From NCBI GenBank assembly GCA_023420085.1, contig JAEZWQ010000025.1:1-64000 (forward strand): a DNA stretch of 64,000 bases, in the 5' to 3' direction. The position numbers were made by a program, and so were the translations under genes. The DNA comes from Bacillota bacterium (GTDB taxonomy: Bacteria; Bacillota; Clostridia; Lachnospirales; Lachnospiraceae). Below are positions 45,102-54,114 of the stretch, piece by piece. The notes under the pieces were generated by a model. That model was not told the origin of the DNA and searched no databases. It was given only the letters and a program-made list of their open reading frames with translations. How positions within the stretch are numbered: position 1 is the stretch's first letter; the number at the start of each line of letters is the position of its first letter.

Positions 45102-45148
45102 TAGTAAATATTACTACTTATAATAGCTTTTTTTTTCATTTTTGTCAA
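45102..45148 (-). promoter_or_regulatory. Promoter and PerR-box-like repeat of the PerR-like gene
   Basis: On the minus strand TTGACA (45143-45148), 17 bases, TATTAT (45120-45125). Overlapping the expected start is TAGTAAT-A-TTTACTA (45102-45116), a 7-1-7 inverted repeat meeting 9 of 14 positions of the PerR/Fur-box consensus, so self-repression is likely. Confidence 0.6.
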
Positions 45149-45199
45149 GTTCATACATAAGTCAACAATGGCATAGTTTAATTCTTTGAAGATTTATTA

Positions 45200-45211
45200 T
45201 ATAATATCATT
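45200..45211 (+). promoter_or_regulatory. -10 element directly before the antiporter start
   Basis: TATAAT at 45200-45205 with a weak TTTAAT 17 bases upstream (45177-45182). Transcription would begin at or just before the ATG at 45212, with no room for a ribosome site. Confidence 0.5.
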
Positions 45212-46798
45212 ATGAATGAGTTTATATTATTATGTTCGATTGTAATTATATTATGTGTATTGGTATACAAATTTTTTAGTAAATTTGGTGTGCCAATGCT
45301 TCTTGTATTTATTATTTTAGGCATTATTTTTGGTATAGACGGTATATTTCGAATAGATTTTAATAATTTTGAATTATCACGGCAAGCATGTTCAATTGCG
45401 TTGATATTTATAATCTTTTTTGGTGGATTTGGAACCAAAATATCAGCAGCTAAAGGGATAGTTTTTAAATCTGTGCTTTTATCTACGTTAGGAGTTCTTT
45501 TTACAGCGCTTGGTGTAACAATAGTTGCACATTATGTGTTGGATATTGATATAACTATATCATTCTTAATCGGTGCTGTTGTAAGTTCAACAGATGCTGC
45601 ATCAGTTTTTTCGATTCTAAGATCATTTAGACTAAATTTAAAAGAGAAAACAGCACCATTATTAGAAATAGAAAGTGGATCAAATGATCCAATGGCACTT
45701 ATACTAACTGTGTTAGCGTTAAATTTTATTCATGGTGGGAACTCTATTGTTCTTTTGATGATAACTCAGGTTGTATTTGGAGTTAGTATTGGTGTGATAT
45801 TTGCTTATATTTCAATTTACATACTAAAAAAAATAAAATTTAATGAAACAAGTTTTAGTATGGCATTTCTACTAGGAATTGTATCTTTTACCTTTGCATT
45901 AGCTGAATTGATAAATGGTAATGGCTATTTGGCTGTCTATATTTTGGGTATTGTTGTCGGAAATTCTAAGTTTAAAAATAAGGTTGAGATTGTTCATTTC
46001 TTCGATGGTATAACTAGTGTTTTGCAAATGCTTGTTTTTTTCTTGATAGGATTATTAATAAATCCAAGAGATGCCTATGAACAACTAATGCCAGCTATTA
46101 TAATTTCTATATTTATGATGTTTATTATTAGACCGATTGTGGTATTTGTGTTAACTTCATTTGGAAAATCGTCTATAGCACAAAGACTTCTTGTATCATG
46201 GTGTGGACTTAGAGGAGCATCAGCGATTGTATTTGCAATGGTTGCAATGAATTATTCAGATAGCTACATTCTAATATTTAATATATCTTTTATAATAGTT
46301 ATTTTATCAATATCTATACAAGGATCTACAATCCCTAAGGTATCTAAAATGTTGAATATGATAGATACTAAAGAGGATGTACTAAAAACATTTAATGATT
46401 ATTCAAATGAGGAGGATGTTGATTTTATCACATTCACTATAAGGGAAAATCATGAGTGGATAGGAAAGAAACTAAAGGATATTAAGTTAATGCCTTCTGT
46501 TTTACTAGTACTAATTATTAGAAATGGTGAAAATATAATACCAAATGGTAGTACCATTATAAAATTTAATGATGAAATTGTGCTTTGTGGAGCAAGTTAT
46601 ACGGATACAAAGAATAAATTAGAGTTAAACGAGATGAAAATTGATGATGATTCAGACTATGTTGGTAAAGCAATAAGAGATATTGATAATTTAGACAATA
46701 AGTTAATAATTATGATAAAGAGAAATGATAAATCGATGATTCCACATGGTTATAGTAAGATTAAACCTAATGATACATTAGTTTTATTAGAGCGTTAA
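45212..46798 (+). CDS. Potassium/proton antiporter, CPA1 type with TrkA-C domains
   Basis: A 528-residue membrane protein. Twelve to thirteen membrane segments (about 2-385) form a CPA1 Na+(K+)/H+ antiporter core with GAVVSSTDAASVFSILR near 122 and SGSNDPMALILTV near 157, the conserved acidic residues of the NhaP2/CvrA group. The C-terminal cytoplasmic part (about 405-528) carries two TrkA-C/RCK_C-like repeats, each with a HEWIGKKLKDIKL or DYVGKAIRDIDN motif and a DEIVLCG or DTLVLLE end. It exports K+ and helps in osmotic or volume control. No ribosome site is seen. Confidence 0.88.
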   Translation: MNEFILLCSIVIILCVLVYKFFSKFGVPMLLVFIILGIIFGIDGIFRIDFNNFELSRQACSIALIFIIFFGGFGTKISAAKGIVFKSVLLSTLGVLFTALGVTIVAHYVLDIDITISFLIGAVVSSTDAASVFSILRSFRLNLKEKTAPLLEIESGSNDPMALILTVLALNFIHGGNSIVLLMITQVVFGVSIGVIFAYISIYILKKIKFNETSFSMAFLLGIVSFTFALAELINGNGYLAVYILGIVVGNSKFKNKVEIVHFFDGITSVLQMLVFFLIGLLINPRDAYEQLMPAIIISIFMMFIIRPIVVFVLTSFGKSSIAQRLLVSWCGLRGASAIVFAMVAMNYSDSYILIFNISFIIVILSISIQGSTIPKVSKMLNMIDTKEDVLKTFNDYSNEEDVDFITFTIRENHEWIGKKLKDIKLMPSVLLVLIIRNGENIIPNGSTIIKFNDEIVLCGASYTDTKNKLELNEMKIDDDSDYVGKAIRDIDNLDNKLIIMIKRNDKSMIPHGYSKIKPNDTLVLLER

Positions 46799-46811
46799 TT
46801 TCGTGTGTATA

Positions 46812-46847
46812 TTTACATAATTGAAGAATTTCATTATAATACGTTAT
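46812..46847 (+). promoter_or_regulatory. Promoter of the GT2 gene, implying a leaderless mRNA
   Basis: TTTACA at 46812-46817, 17 bases, TATAAT at 46835-46840; the ATG at 46848 starts 8 bases after the -10. This places the transcript 5' end at about the start codon. Confidence 0.65.
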
Positions 46848-48107
46848 ATGATTGAATTTATCAATAATTTTAATTTACTATTTTTGATTTTATTTACATT
46901 GCTATATGCGTATCAAGGTATATTTATGGTATTAGGGCTGTTTATCAAACAGCCAAAATTTCATGCAAAGATTAAGCATAAATATGCAATAATTATACCA
47001 GCAAGAAATGAAGAAATTGTTATAGGAAAACTTATAGATAATATTAAATCACAAAGATATCCACAAGGTTTATTAGATATATATCTTTTGGCAGATAATT
47101 GTACTGATGATACAGCTCAGATAGGAAGAAGTAAAGGAGTTCATGTATATGAACGCTTCAATTCCAATTTGATAGGTAAAGGATTTGCCTTAACAGAATT
47201 ATTTAGGTATATAGATAAGAAAATTGGTCTAGAAACATATGATGGATATTTCTTTTTTGATGCCGATAATGTTTTAGAAGAAAATTTTATTGATAAGATG
47301 AATGATATATTTGATAATGGATATGAAATAGTTACGGGATATAGAAATACTAAAAATTTTAATGATAGTTGGGTTGCATCTTCATCAGGAATTTGGTTTT
47401 TAAGAGATTGCGTTTTTATGAATAAACCAAGAATGAGATTTAATACAACGACAAATGTAACTGGGACGGGATTTTTATTATCATCTAAGATATTATCTGA
47501 GATAGGTGGATGGAAATACCATTTATTAACAGAAGATATTGAATTTTCAGTTGATATGGTTTTAAGAAATAAGACAATAGCTTATGCACATGATGCAATT
47601 TTTTATGATGAGCAACCAATACATTTTATTGATTCGTGGAAACAAAGATTAAGATGGGTTAAAGGCTTTTATCAAGTGTTGAGAAAGTACGGAGGGAGAT
47701 TAATAAAAAGATCATTTATAGCAGGAGAGTTTAGCTGTTATGATATGTTCATGCTCTTGGCGCCAGGAAATGCTTTTACACTATTGAGCATTGGGTTTAA
47801 CTCTGTTTTTTTCATAATAGGATTATTTGATATAGCCATAACGGGAGAAGTTTTAAAAGTAACATTACTTTCAGTAATAACGCTTATTAGAAATTTCTTT
47901 ATAATATTTTTTATTATTGGATTATTTACAATAATTAAAGAAAACAAACGTATTCATGGAAGTAAATTTAGAAAAGTATTAACAGTTTTTCTATTTCCAG
48001 TATATATGTTAAGTTATATACCAATTTCAATATTAGCATTTTTTAAAAAGGTTAAATGGGAACCAATAAAACATACAGAAGCTAAGGATGTTGAAGAGAT
48101 TAAATAG
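46848..48107 (+). CDS. Membrane glycosyltransferase, GT2 polysaccharide-synthase type
   Basis: A 419-residue integral membrane transferase. One N-terminal helix (about 8-33), a GT-A domain with the D,D,D,QxxRW pattern (ARNE near 59, ADNCTDD near 90, FFDADN near 138, LTEDIEF near 225 and QRLRWVKG near 265) and three to four C-terminal helices. This is the layout of processive beta-glycan synthases (poly-GlcNAc, hyaluronan or cellulose type). The product is unknown. The start at 46848 was preferred to a TTG at 46821. It has no ribosome site and ends 10 bases before ileS. Confidence 0.87.
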   Translation: MIEFINNFNLLFLILFTLLYAYQGIFMVLGLFIKQPKFHAKIKHKYAIIIPARNEEIVIGKLIDNIKSQRYPQGLLDIYLLADNCTDDTAQIGRSKGVHVYERFNSNLIGKGFALTELFRYIDKKIGLETYDGYFFFDADNVLEENFIDKMNDIFDNGYEIVTGYRNTKNFNDSWVASSSGIWFLRDCVFMNKPRMRFNTTTNVTGTGFLLSSKILSEIGGWKYHLLTEDIEFSVDMVLRNKTIAYAHDAIFYDEQPIHFIDSWKQRLRWVKGFYQVLRKYGGRLIKRSFIAGEFSCYDMFMLLAPGNAFTLLSIGFNSVFFIIGLFDIAITGEVLKVTLLSVITLIRNFFIIFFIIGLFTIIKENKRIHGSKFRKVLTVFLFPVYMLSYIPISILAFFKKVKWEPIKHTEAKDVEEIK

Positions 48108-48116
48108 GAGGTCATT

Positions 48117-51100
48117 TTGTATAAAAAGGTATCTACGGACTTAAATTTTGTCCAACGTGAAAAAAGAATTAAAGAGTTTTGGGATAAGAATGAAATATTT
48201 AAAAAATCTATTGAGTTAAGAAAAGATGGGCATGAATATACTTTCTATGATGGGCCACCAACTGCGAATGGTAAACCTCATATTGGGCATGTGCTTACTA
48301 GAGTAATTAAAGATACTGTTCCTAGGTATCATGTTATGAAAGGGGCACATATCATAAGAAAAGCAGGTTGGGATACTCATGGACTTCCTGTTGAAATTGA
48401 AGTTGAAAAACTATTAGGGCTTGATGGTAAAGAGCAAATCGAGGCATATGGGATTGCTCCATTTATTCAAAAGTGTAAAGAAAGTGTTTGGAAATATAAG
48501 GGAATGTGGGAAGATTTCTCAAAGACTGTAGGTTTTTGGGCTGATATGGATGACCCATATGTTACTTATGAAAATAACTACATAGAATCTGAATGGTGGG
48601 CATTAAAAAAGATTTATGAGAAGGGACTTTTATATAAAGGGTTCAAGATAGTACCTTATTGCCCTAGATGTGGAACACCTTTATCAAGCCATGAAGTTGC
48701 TCAAGGGTATAAGGACGTAAAAGAAACATCAGTTATTGCAAAATTTAAATCTACAGAAGAAGATAATCTTTATTACCTAGCATGGACAACAACTCCATGG
48801 ACATTACCAAGTAACGTTGCATTATGTGTAAACCCTGACGAGGTATATGTTGAATGTGAGAAAAATGGCGAAAGATATATACTTGCAAAAGCACTCGTGG
48901 AAAAGGTACTAAAAGAGGATTATAAAATAATAAAAGAGTATAATGGTAAGGAACTAGAGTATAGACATTATGAACCATTATTTACTTATGCAAATGTGGA
49001 CAAAGATGCATATTATATAACTTGCGATGACTATGTTACATTGACAGATGGTACAGGTATTGTTCATAATGCTCCTGCATTTGGTGAAGATGATGCAAAG
49101 GTAGGAAGAAAATATGATTTACCATTTGTACAACTTGTTGATGATAAGGGTGAATTTAAACCAGAAGCAACTGATTATGCTGGAGAGTTTTGTAAGGATG
49201 CAGATCCAAAGATTATAAAAGATTTAAAAGATAGAAATCTTTTATTTGAGGCGTTAAAGTTTGAACACAGTTATCCTCATTGTTGGAGATGTTCTACACC
49301 ATTAATCTACTATGCAAGAGATTCTTGGTTTATAAAGATGACAGATGTTAGAGATAATCTTGTAGCAAATAATAATAAGATTAATTGGATACCTGAGAGT
49401 ATAGGACAAGGTAGATTTGGAGATTGGGTTAGAAATGTACAAGATTGGGGCATAAGTAGAAATAGATATTGGGGAACACCGCTTAATATATGGGAGTGTG
49501 AGTGTGGACATAGACATTCGATAGGTAGTATCGAGGAGCTAAAGAAATTAAGTCCAAATTGTCCTGATGATATTGAACTTCATAGACCATATATTGATGA
49601 TGTGACAATTACATGTGATTGTTGTGGAAAGCAGATGCATAGGGTTCCAGAAGTTATTGATGCATGGTTTGATTCAGGTTCAATGCCTTTTGCACAGTGG
49701 CATTACCCATTTGAAAATAAGGAGATATTTGAAAAGCATTTCCCTGCAGACTTTATTTCAGAAGCAGTTGACCAGACTAGAGGTTGGTTTTATTCATTGT
49801 TAGCTCTATCAACTCTTATATTTGATGAAGAAACTTATAAAAATGTAATTGTATTAGGGCATGTCCTTGATGAACATGGACAAAAGATGAGCAAATCTAA
49901 AGGAAATGCTGTAGATCCATTTGAAGCTCTTGAAAAACATGGGGCAGATGCAATAAGATGGTATTTCTTAAGTAATTCTGCACTTTATCTTCCAAGCAGA
50001 TTTTATGATAAGGCTGTTAGTGAAAATCAACGTAAGTTTATGGGAACTCTTTGGAATACATATGCATTCTTCGTATTATATGCAAATATAGATGAATTTG
50101 ATGCTACAAAATATACTCTTGATTATGATAAGTTAGGAGTAATGGATAAATGGCTATTATCTAGGCTTAATACTGTTATTAAGACCGTTGATGAAAACTT
50201 TGCTAATTACAGACTAGTTGAAAATACAAGAGTTTTACAAGAATTTATCGATGATTTAAGTAATTGGTATGTAAGAAGAAGTCGAGAGAGATTTTGGGCT
50301 AAGGGAATGGAACAGGATAAGATCAATGCTTATATGACACTTTATACAGCCCTTGTAGACTTATGTAAGACTACGGCACCAATGATACCTTTTATTACAG
50401 ATGAAATATATCAAAATTTAGTTAGAGAAATTGACCCTAGTCAACCAGAAAGTATACATTTATGCGATTATCCTGTTGCAAAAGATGAATATATAGATCC
50501 AGAACTTGAAGAAAATATGAGGCAAGTATTAAAGGTTGTTGTACTTGGTAGAGCTTGTAGAAATAATGCTAATATAAAAAATAGACAGCCTATCGGAAAG
50601 ATGTATATCAAAACGGAAAAAGAATTGCCAAAATATTTTATGGATATAATTAGCGAAGAATTAAATGTTAAAGAGGTAATATTCAAAAATGATGTAAGAG
50701 AATATACATCATATTCATTTAAGCCTAACCTAAAAACTGTGGGACCTAAATATGGTAAATTACTTAATAGTATAAGACAAAATTTACAGGAAATCGATGG
50801 AAATAAATCTTTTGATGAACTTGAATCTACAGGAAAGATAGTATTAGAAATTGAAGGAAATCAAGTTGAACTAACTAAAGAAGATCTTCTTGTAAGTATT
50901 GCTCAAGTTGAAGGATATATAAGTGAGAGCGATTACGGTTATTCAGTAGTTATGGATACAAATCTAACTGATGAATTGATCGATGAAGGATACTATAGAG
51001 AACTTCTAAGTAAGATTCAAACAATGAGAAAAGAAGCAGGATTTGAAGTTGTTGATCATATAAAAATATATCATAAGGATAATAATAAAATTGCTGATAT

Positions 51101-51239
51101 ATTTGAAAAGTTTAGAGATAAAATAAAAAATGAAGTCTTAGCAGAGGAAATAATTAAAGACGATATTGATGGATATCAAAAAGAGTGGGATATAAATGGA
51201 GAAAAGGTATTAATAGGTGTTAAGCGTTATGATGAATAA
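48117..51239 (+). CDS. ileS: Isoleucyl-tRNA synthetase, long (type 2-like) form
   Basis: A 1040-residue class Ia synthetase. The HIGH-type motif is GKPHIGHVLT near 51-60, a CP1 editing domain follows (LAWTTTPWTLPSNVALC near 221), and KMSKSKGNAVDPFEA is near 590. Zinc-type cysteines are in CPRCG near 182 and CDCCGK near 501. At over 1000 residues and with this C-terminal domain it looks like the eukaryote-like IleRS2 found in many Firmicutes, a class associated with mupirocin tolerance. The start is TTG at 48117 with AGGAGG close upstream. No T-box precedes it, unlike most clostridial ileS genes. Confidence 0.94.
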   Translation: MYKKVSTDLNFVQREKRIKEFWDKNEIFKKSIELRKDGHEYTFYDGPPTANGKPHIGHVLTRVIKDTVPRYHVMKGAHIIRKAGWDTHGLPVEIEVEKLLGLDGKEQIEAYGIAPFIQKCKESVWKYKGMWEDFSKTVGFWADMDDPYVTYENNYIESEWWALKKIYEKGLLYKGFKIVPYCPRCGTPLSSHEVAQGYKDVKETSVIAKFKSTEEDNLYYLAWTTTPWTLPSNVALCVNPDEVYVECEKNGERYILAKALVEKVLKEDYKIIKEYNGKELEYRHYEPLFTYANVDKDAYYITCDDYVTLTDGTGIVHNAPAFGEDDAKVGRKYDLPFVQLVDDKGEFKPEATDYAGEFCKDADPKIIKDLKDRNLLFEALKFEHSYPHCWRCSTPLIYYARDSWFIKMTDVRDNLVANNNKINWIPESIGQGRFGDWVRNVQDWGISRNRYWGTPLNIWECECGHRHSIGSIEELKKLSPNCPDDIELHRPYIDDVTITCDCCGKQMHRVPEVIDAWFDSGSMPFAQWHYPFENKEIFEKHFPADFISEAVDQTRGWFYSLLALSTLIFDEETYKNVIVLGHVLDEHGQKMSKSKGNAVDPFEALEKHGADAIRWYFLSNSALYLPSRFYDKAVSENQRKFMGTLWNTYAFFVLYANIDEFDATKYTLDYDKLGVMDKWLLSRLNTVIKTVDENFANYRLVENTRVLQEFIDDLSNWYVRRSRERFWAKGMEQDKINAYMTLYTALVDLCKTTAPMIPFITDEIYQNLVREIDPSQPESIHLCDYPVAKDEYIDPELEENMRQVLKVVVLGRACRNNANIKNRQPIGKMYIKTEKELPKYFMDIISEELNVKEVIFKNDVREYTSYSFKPNLKTVGPKYGKLLNSIRQNLQEIDGNKSFDELESTGKIVLEIEGNQVELTKEDLLVSIAQVEGYISESDYGYSVVMDTNLTDELIDEGYYRELLSKIQTMRKEAGFEVVDHIKIYHKDNNKIADIFEKFRDKIKNEVLAEEIIKDDIDGYQKEWDINGEKVLIGVKRYDE

Positions 51240-53670
51240 AGAAGTCTTAAAAAAGAGTATTTGTGACAATATTAAGCTACTGTTCAAAAAGAAAATTGAT
51301 GAAGCTACATCAATGCAGGTATATCAGGCAACTGCTTATGCTATTAAAGATCAAATTATAGATAGGTGGCTTGCATCTACTGAAGCATCAAAGGATAAGA
51401 AAATAGTTTATTATATGTCTATGGAATTTCTTATTGGAAGATTACTAGGTAATAATATAATCAATCTTTGCTGCGATAAAGTTGTAAAAGAAGCGTTGGA
51501 TGATTTAGGATTTAATCTAAATGATATAGAAGATCAAGAAAGAGATCCGGCATTAGGCAATGGGGGATTGGGTAGACTTGCTGCTTGCTTTCTTGATTCG
51601 TTATCTTCTTTGGGATATCCATGTTATGGTTGTGGAATACGCTATAAGTTTGGTATGTTTAAACAAAAGATTCAAGACGGATATCAAGTAGAAGTTCCAG
51701 ATAATTGGTTGGAAAATGGATACCCATTTGAGATAAAAAGAAATGAGTATTCTTATGAGATTAAATTTGGTGGTAATGTTAGAATTGACTATGATGAAAC
51801 CACAGGTAGAAATAAGTTTATTCAGGAAAATTATCATGCTGTAAAGGCTATAGCTTATGATATTCCGGTTGTTGGATATAATAATAATGTTGTAAATGCT
51901 TTAAGGATATGGGATGCGGAACCGCTTCAAGCATTCTCGTTATCATCTTTTGACAGTGGCAATTACTATAAAGCTGTTGAGCAAGAAAATTTAGCCAAAA
52001 CAATAGTAGAGGTATTATATCCTAACGATAATCATTATCAAGGAAAAGAATTGAGATTAAAACAACAGTACTTCTTTGTTTCGGCAACAATTCAATCAGC
52101 TATTAAGAGACATATGCTAAATGATGGGGATATTAAAAGATTGCCTGAAAAAGTTGTGTTCCATATGAATGATACTCATCCAACAGTAACAGTTCCTGAA
52201 TTAATGAGAATTCTTATGGATGAGTATGAACTAGAGTGGGATGAAGCATTTGATATCACTAGAAGATGTTGTGCATATACAAATCATACAATAATGAGTG
52301 AAGCATTAGAAAAATGGCCTGTTGATATTTTTGCAAGATTATTACCAAGAATTTATCAGATTGTAGAAGAAATCAATAGAAGATTTTTAATACAAATAGA
52401 AGAAAAATATCCTGATAATTACGATAAAATAAGAAATATGGCAATAGTATATGAAGGACAGGTTCATATGGCAAAGCTTGCTATTGTGGCATCATTCTCT
52501 GTTAATGGTGTGGCTAAACTACATACAGACATTCTTAAAAACCATATTTTTGCAGACTATTACCAGCTTACACCTGAGAAGTTTAATAATAAAACAAATG
52601 GTGTTACTCAAAGAAGATTTATACTTCATGCAAATCCAAAACTTGCTGAATTAATAACTGATAAGATAGGCGATAGTTGGATAACAAACTTTGAAGATAT
52701 CGAACAAATGAAACAATTTGTTGATGATGGAGAAGTTATAGATAAGTTTATTAATATAAAAAGAGAAAATAAAAAAAGACTTGCAGAATATATATTAAAA
52801 CATAATGGAATAGAAGTTGACATAGATTCTATATTCGATGTTCAAGTTAAGAGATTACATGAATATAAACGTCAGACTCTTAATATATTACATATAATAT
52901 ATTTATATGAAAGATTAAAGAGTGATCCATCATTTGATATCTATCCTAGAACATTTATATTTGGAGCAAAAGCTGCAGCTGGATATCAGAGAGCAAAGGA
53001 AATAATTAAGCTTATAAATGATGTTGCTGATATGATAAACAATGATGATGAAGTTAATAAAAAAATCAAGGTAGTTTTCATTGAGGATTATAGGGTTTCA
53101 AACGCAGAGTTAATATTTGCGGCAGCAGATGTAAGCGAACAAATATCTACAGCTTCTCATGAAGCATCTGGAACAGGTAATATGAAGATGATGATGAATG
53201 GGGCTGTAACTATTGGTACAATGGATGGAGCTAATGTTGAAATAGTTGATGCTGTGGGTGAGGATAATGCATTCATATTTGGATTAAGCTCAGATGAAGT
53301 TATAGGATATGAAAAAACTGGTGGTTATTTTCCTGAAGATATCTATAACAATAATGACGATGTTGCAAATGTATTGACTAAGCTTGTTGATGGGACATTT
53401 AGCAAGGGGAACACAGAATGTTATAGAAACCTTTATGAAAGTCTTAGACATGGAGATAGATTCTTTAACCTAATAGATTTTAATTCATATAGATTAGCAC
53501 AAGAAAAGGTTGATGAGGAATATAGAGATCTTAAAAAGTTTGCTAGAAAAATGTATTTAAATATGGCATCATCTGGAAAGTTTAATTCAGATAGGACTAT
53601 AAAAGAATATATTGATGATGTTTGGAAACTAGATAAGATTACTCCAATTAAGATCAATGAATATAAATAA
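51232..53670 (+). CDS. glgP: Glycogen/starch phosphorylase
   Basis: An 812-residue PLP-dependent phosphorylase that releases glucose-1-phosphate from alpha-1,4-glucans. YYMSMEFLIGRLLGNN near 57, DPALGNGGLGRLAACFLDS near 104, HMNDTHPTV near 309, and the PLP-lysine motif EASGTGNMKMMMNGAVTIGT near 640-660 are diagnostic. Translation may begin at either of the adjacent ATG codons 51229 or 51232, overlapping ileS by up to 11 bases. With the neopullulanase it supports storage-glucan or maltodextrin breakdown. Confidence 0.95.
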   Translation: MNKEVLKKSICDNIKLLFKKKIDEATSMQVYQATAYAIKDQIIDRWLASTEASKDKKIVYYMSMEFLIGRLLGNNIINLCCDKVVKEALDDLGFNLNDIEDQERDPALGNGGLGRLAACFLDSLSSLGYPCYGCGIRYKFGMFKQKIQDGYQVEVPDNWLENGYPFEIKRNEYSYEIKFGGNVRIDYDETTGRNKFIQENYHAVKAIAYDIPVVGYNNNVVNALRIWDAEPLQAFSLSSFDSGNYYKAVEQENLAKTIVEVLYPNDNHYQGKELRLKQQYFFVSATIQSAIKRHMLNDGDIKRLPEKVVFHMNDTHPTVTVPELMRILMDEYELEWDEAFDITRRCCAYTNHTIMSEALEKWPVDIFARLLPRIYQIVEEINRRFLIQIEEKYPDNYDKIRNMAIVYEGQVHMAKLAIVASFSVNGVAKLHTDILKNHIFADYYQLTPEKFNNKTNGVTQRRFILHANPKLAELITDKIGDSWITNFEDIEQMKQFVDDGEVIDKFINIKRENKKRLAEYILKHNGIEVDIDSIFDVQVKRLHEYKRQTLNILHIIYLYERLKSDPSFDIYPRTFIFGAKAAAGYQRAKEIIKLINDVADMINNDDEVNKKIKVVFIEDYRVSNAELIFAAADVSEQISTASHEASGTGNMKMMMNGAVTIGTMDGANVEIVDAVGEDNAFIFGLSSDEVIGYEKTGGYFPEDIYNNNDDVANVLTKLVDGTFSKGNTECYRNLYESLRHGDRFFNLIDFNSYRLAQEKVDEEYRDLKKFARKMYLNMASSGKFNSDRTIKEYIDDVWKLDKITPIKINEYK

Positions 53671-53926
53671 TTATACTTATATTTTAAGGTGTTCAGATAA
53701 TACATTTTATACTGGTTGGACAAATAATATCGAAAGAAGATTATACATACATAATTTAGGCAAAGGTAGTAGATATACAAGGGCAAGATTGCCTGTTAAA
53801 TTAGTATATCTTGAAATTTTCGACGATAAGATAGCTGCTATGAAAAGAGAGGCAGAGATCAAAAAAATGAGTAGAGAACAAAAATTGAAATTGATAGAGT
53901 CGTATACCTGTATAAAAATAGATTAA
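53657..53926 (+). CDS. GIY-YIG domain protein
   Basis: An 89-residue single-domain protein of the YhbQ/UPF0213 family. The GIY-YIG pair reads YTYILRC and FYTGWTNNIERRLYIHN, with Arg and Glu of the nuclease fold in KGSRYTRARLPVKLVYLE and KREAEIKKM. The motif is variant (YIL and YTG), but this is normal for the family. It overlaps glgP by 14 bases, so it is likely translated from the same transcript. Its substrate is not established. Confidence 0.85.
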   Translation: MNINNYTYILRCSDNTFYTGWTNNIERRLYIHNLGKGSRYTRARLPVKLVYLEIFDDKIAAMKREAEIKKMSREQKLKLIESYTCIKID

Positions 53927-53986
53927 TAGTCTGATGTTAAATGTTTTGGGTATATGTTACCAACAGCATTTGAAAAAATATAAAGA

Positions 53987-54060
53987 AGAGGTAGAATTTG
54001 AGGTGAACCAAAAGTTAGATCTAAAATCTAACAAATGGTTAGAGCCTCATTTCTACCTCT
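53987..54060. terminator. Long three-tier hairpin between convergent genes
   Basis: Outer stem AGAGGTAGAA (53987-53996) with 54051-54060; a middle TGAGG/CCTCA stem; AACCA (54006-54010) with TGGTT (54036-54040); and an inner GTTAGAT/ATCTAAC stem closing a CTAAA loop. The tiers are separated by small internal loops. Not followed by a good T run on either side, so termination is only one possible role. Confidence 0.6.
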
Positions 54061-54114
54061 GTTTAATTTGTAATTATTTGCCGTTGAAAATAAGCATACT
54101 TTATAATAGATATT

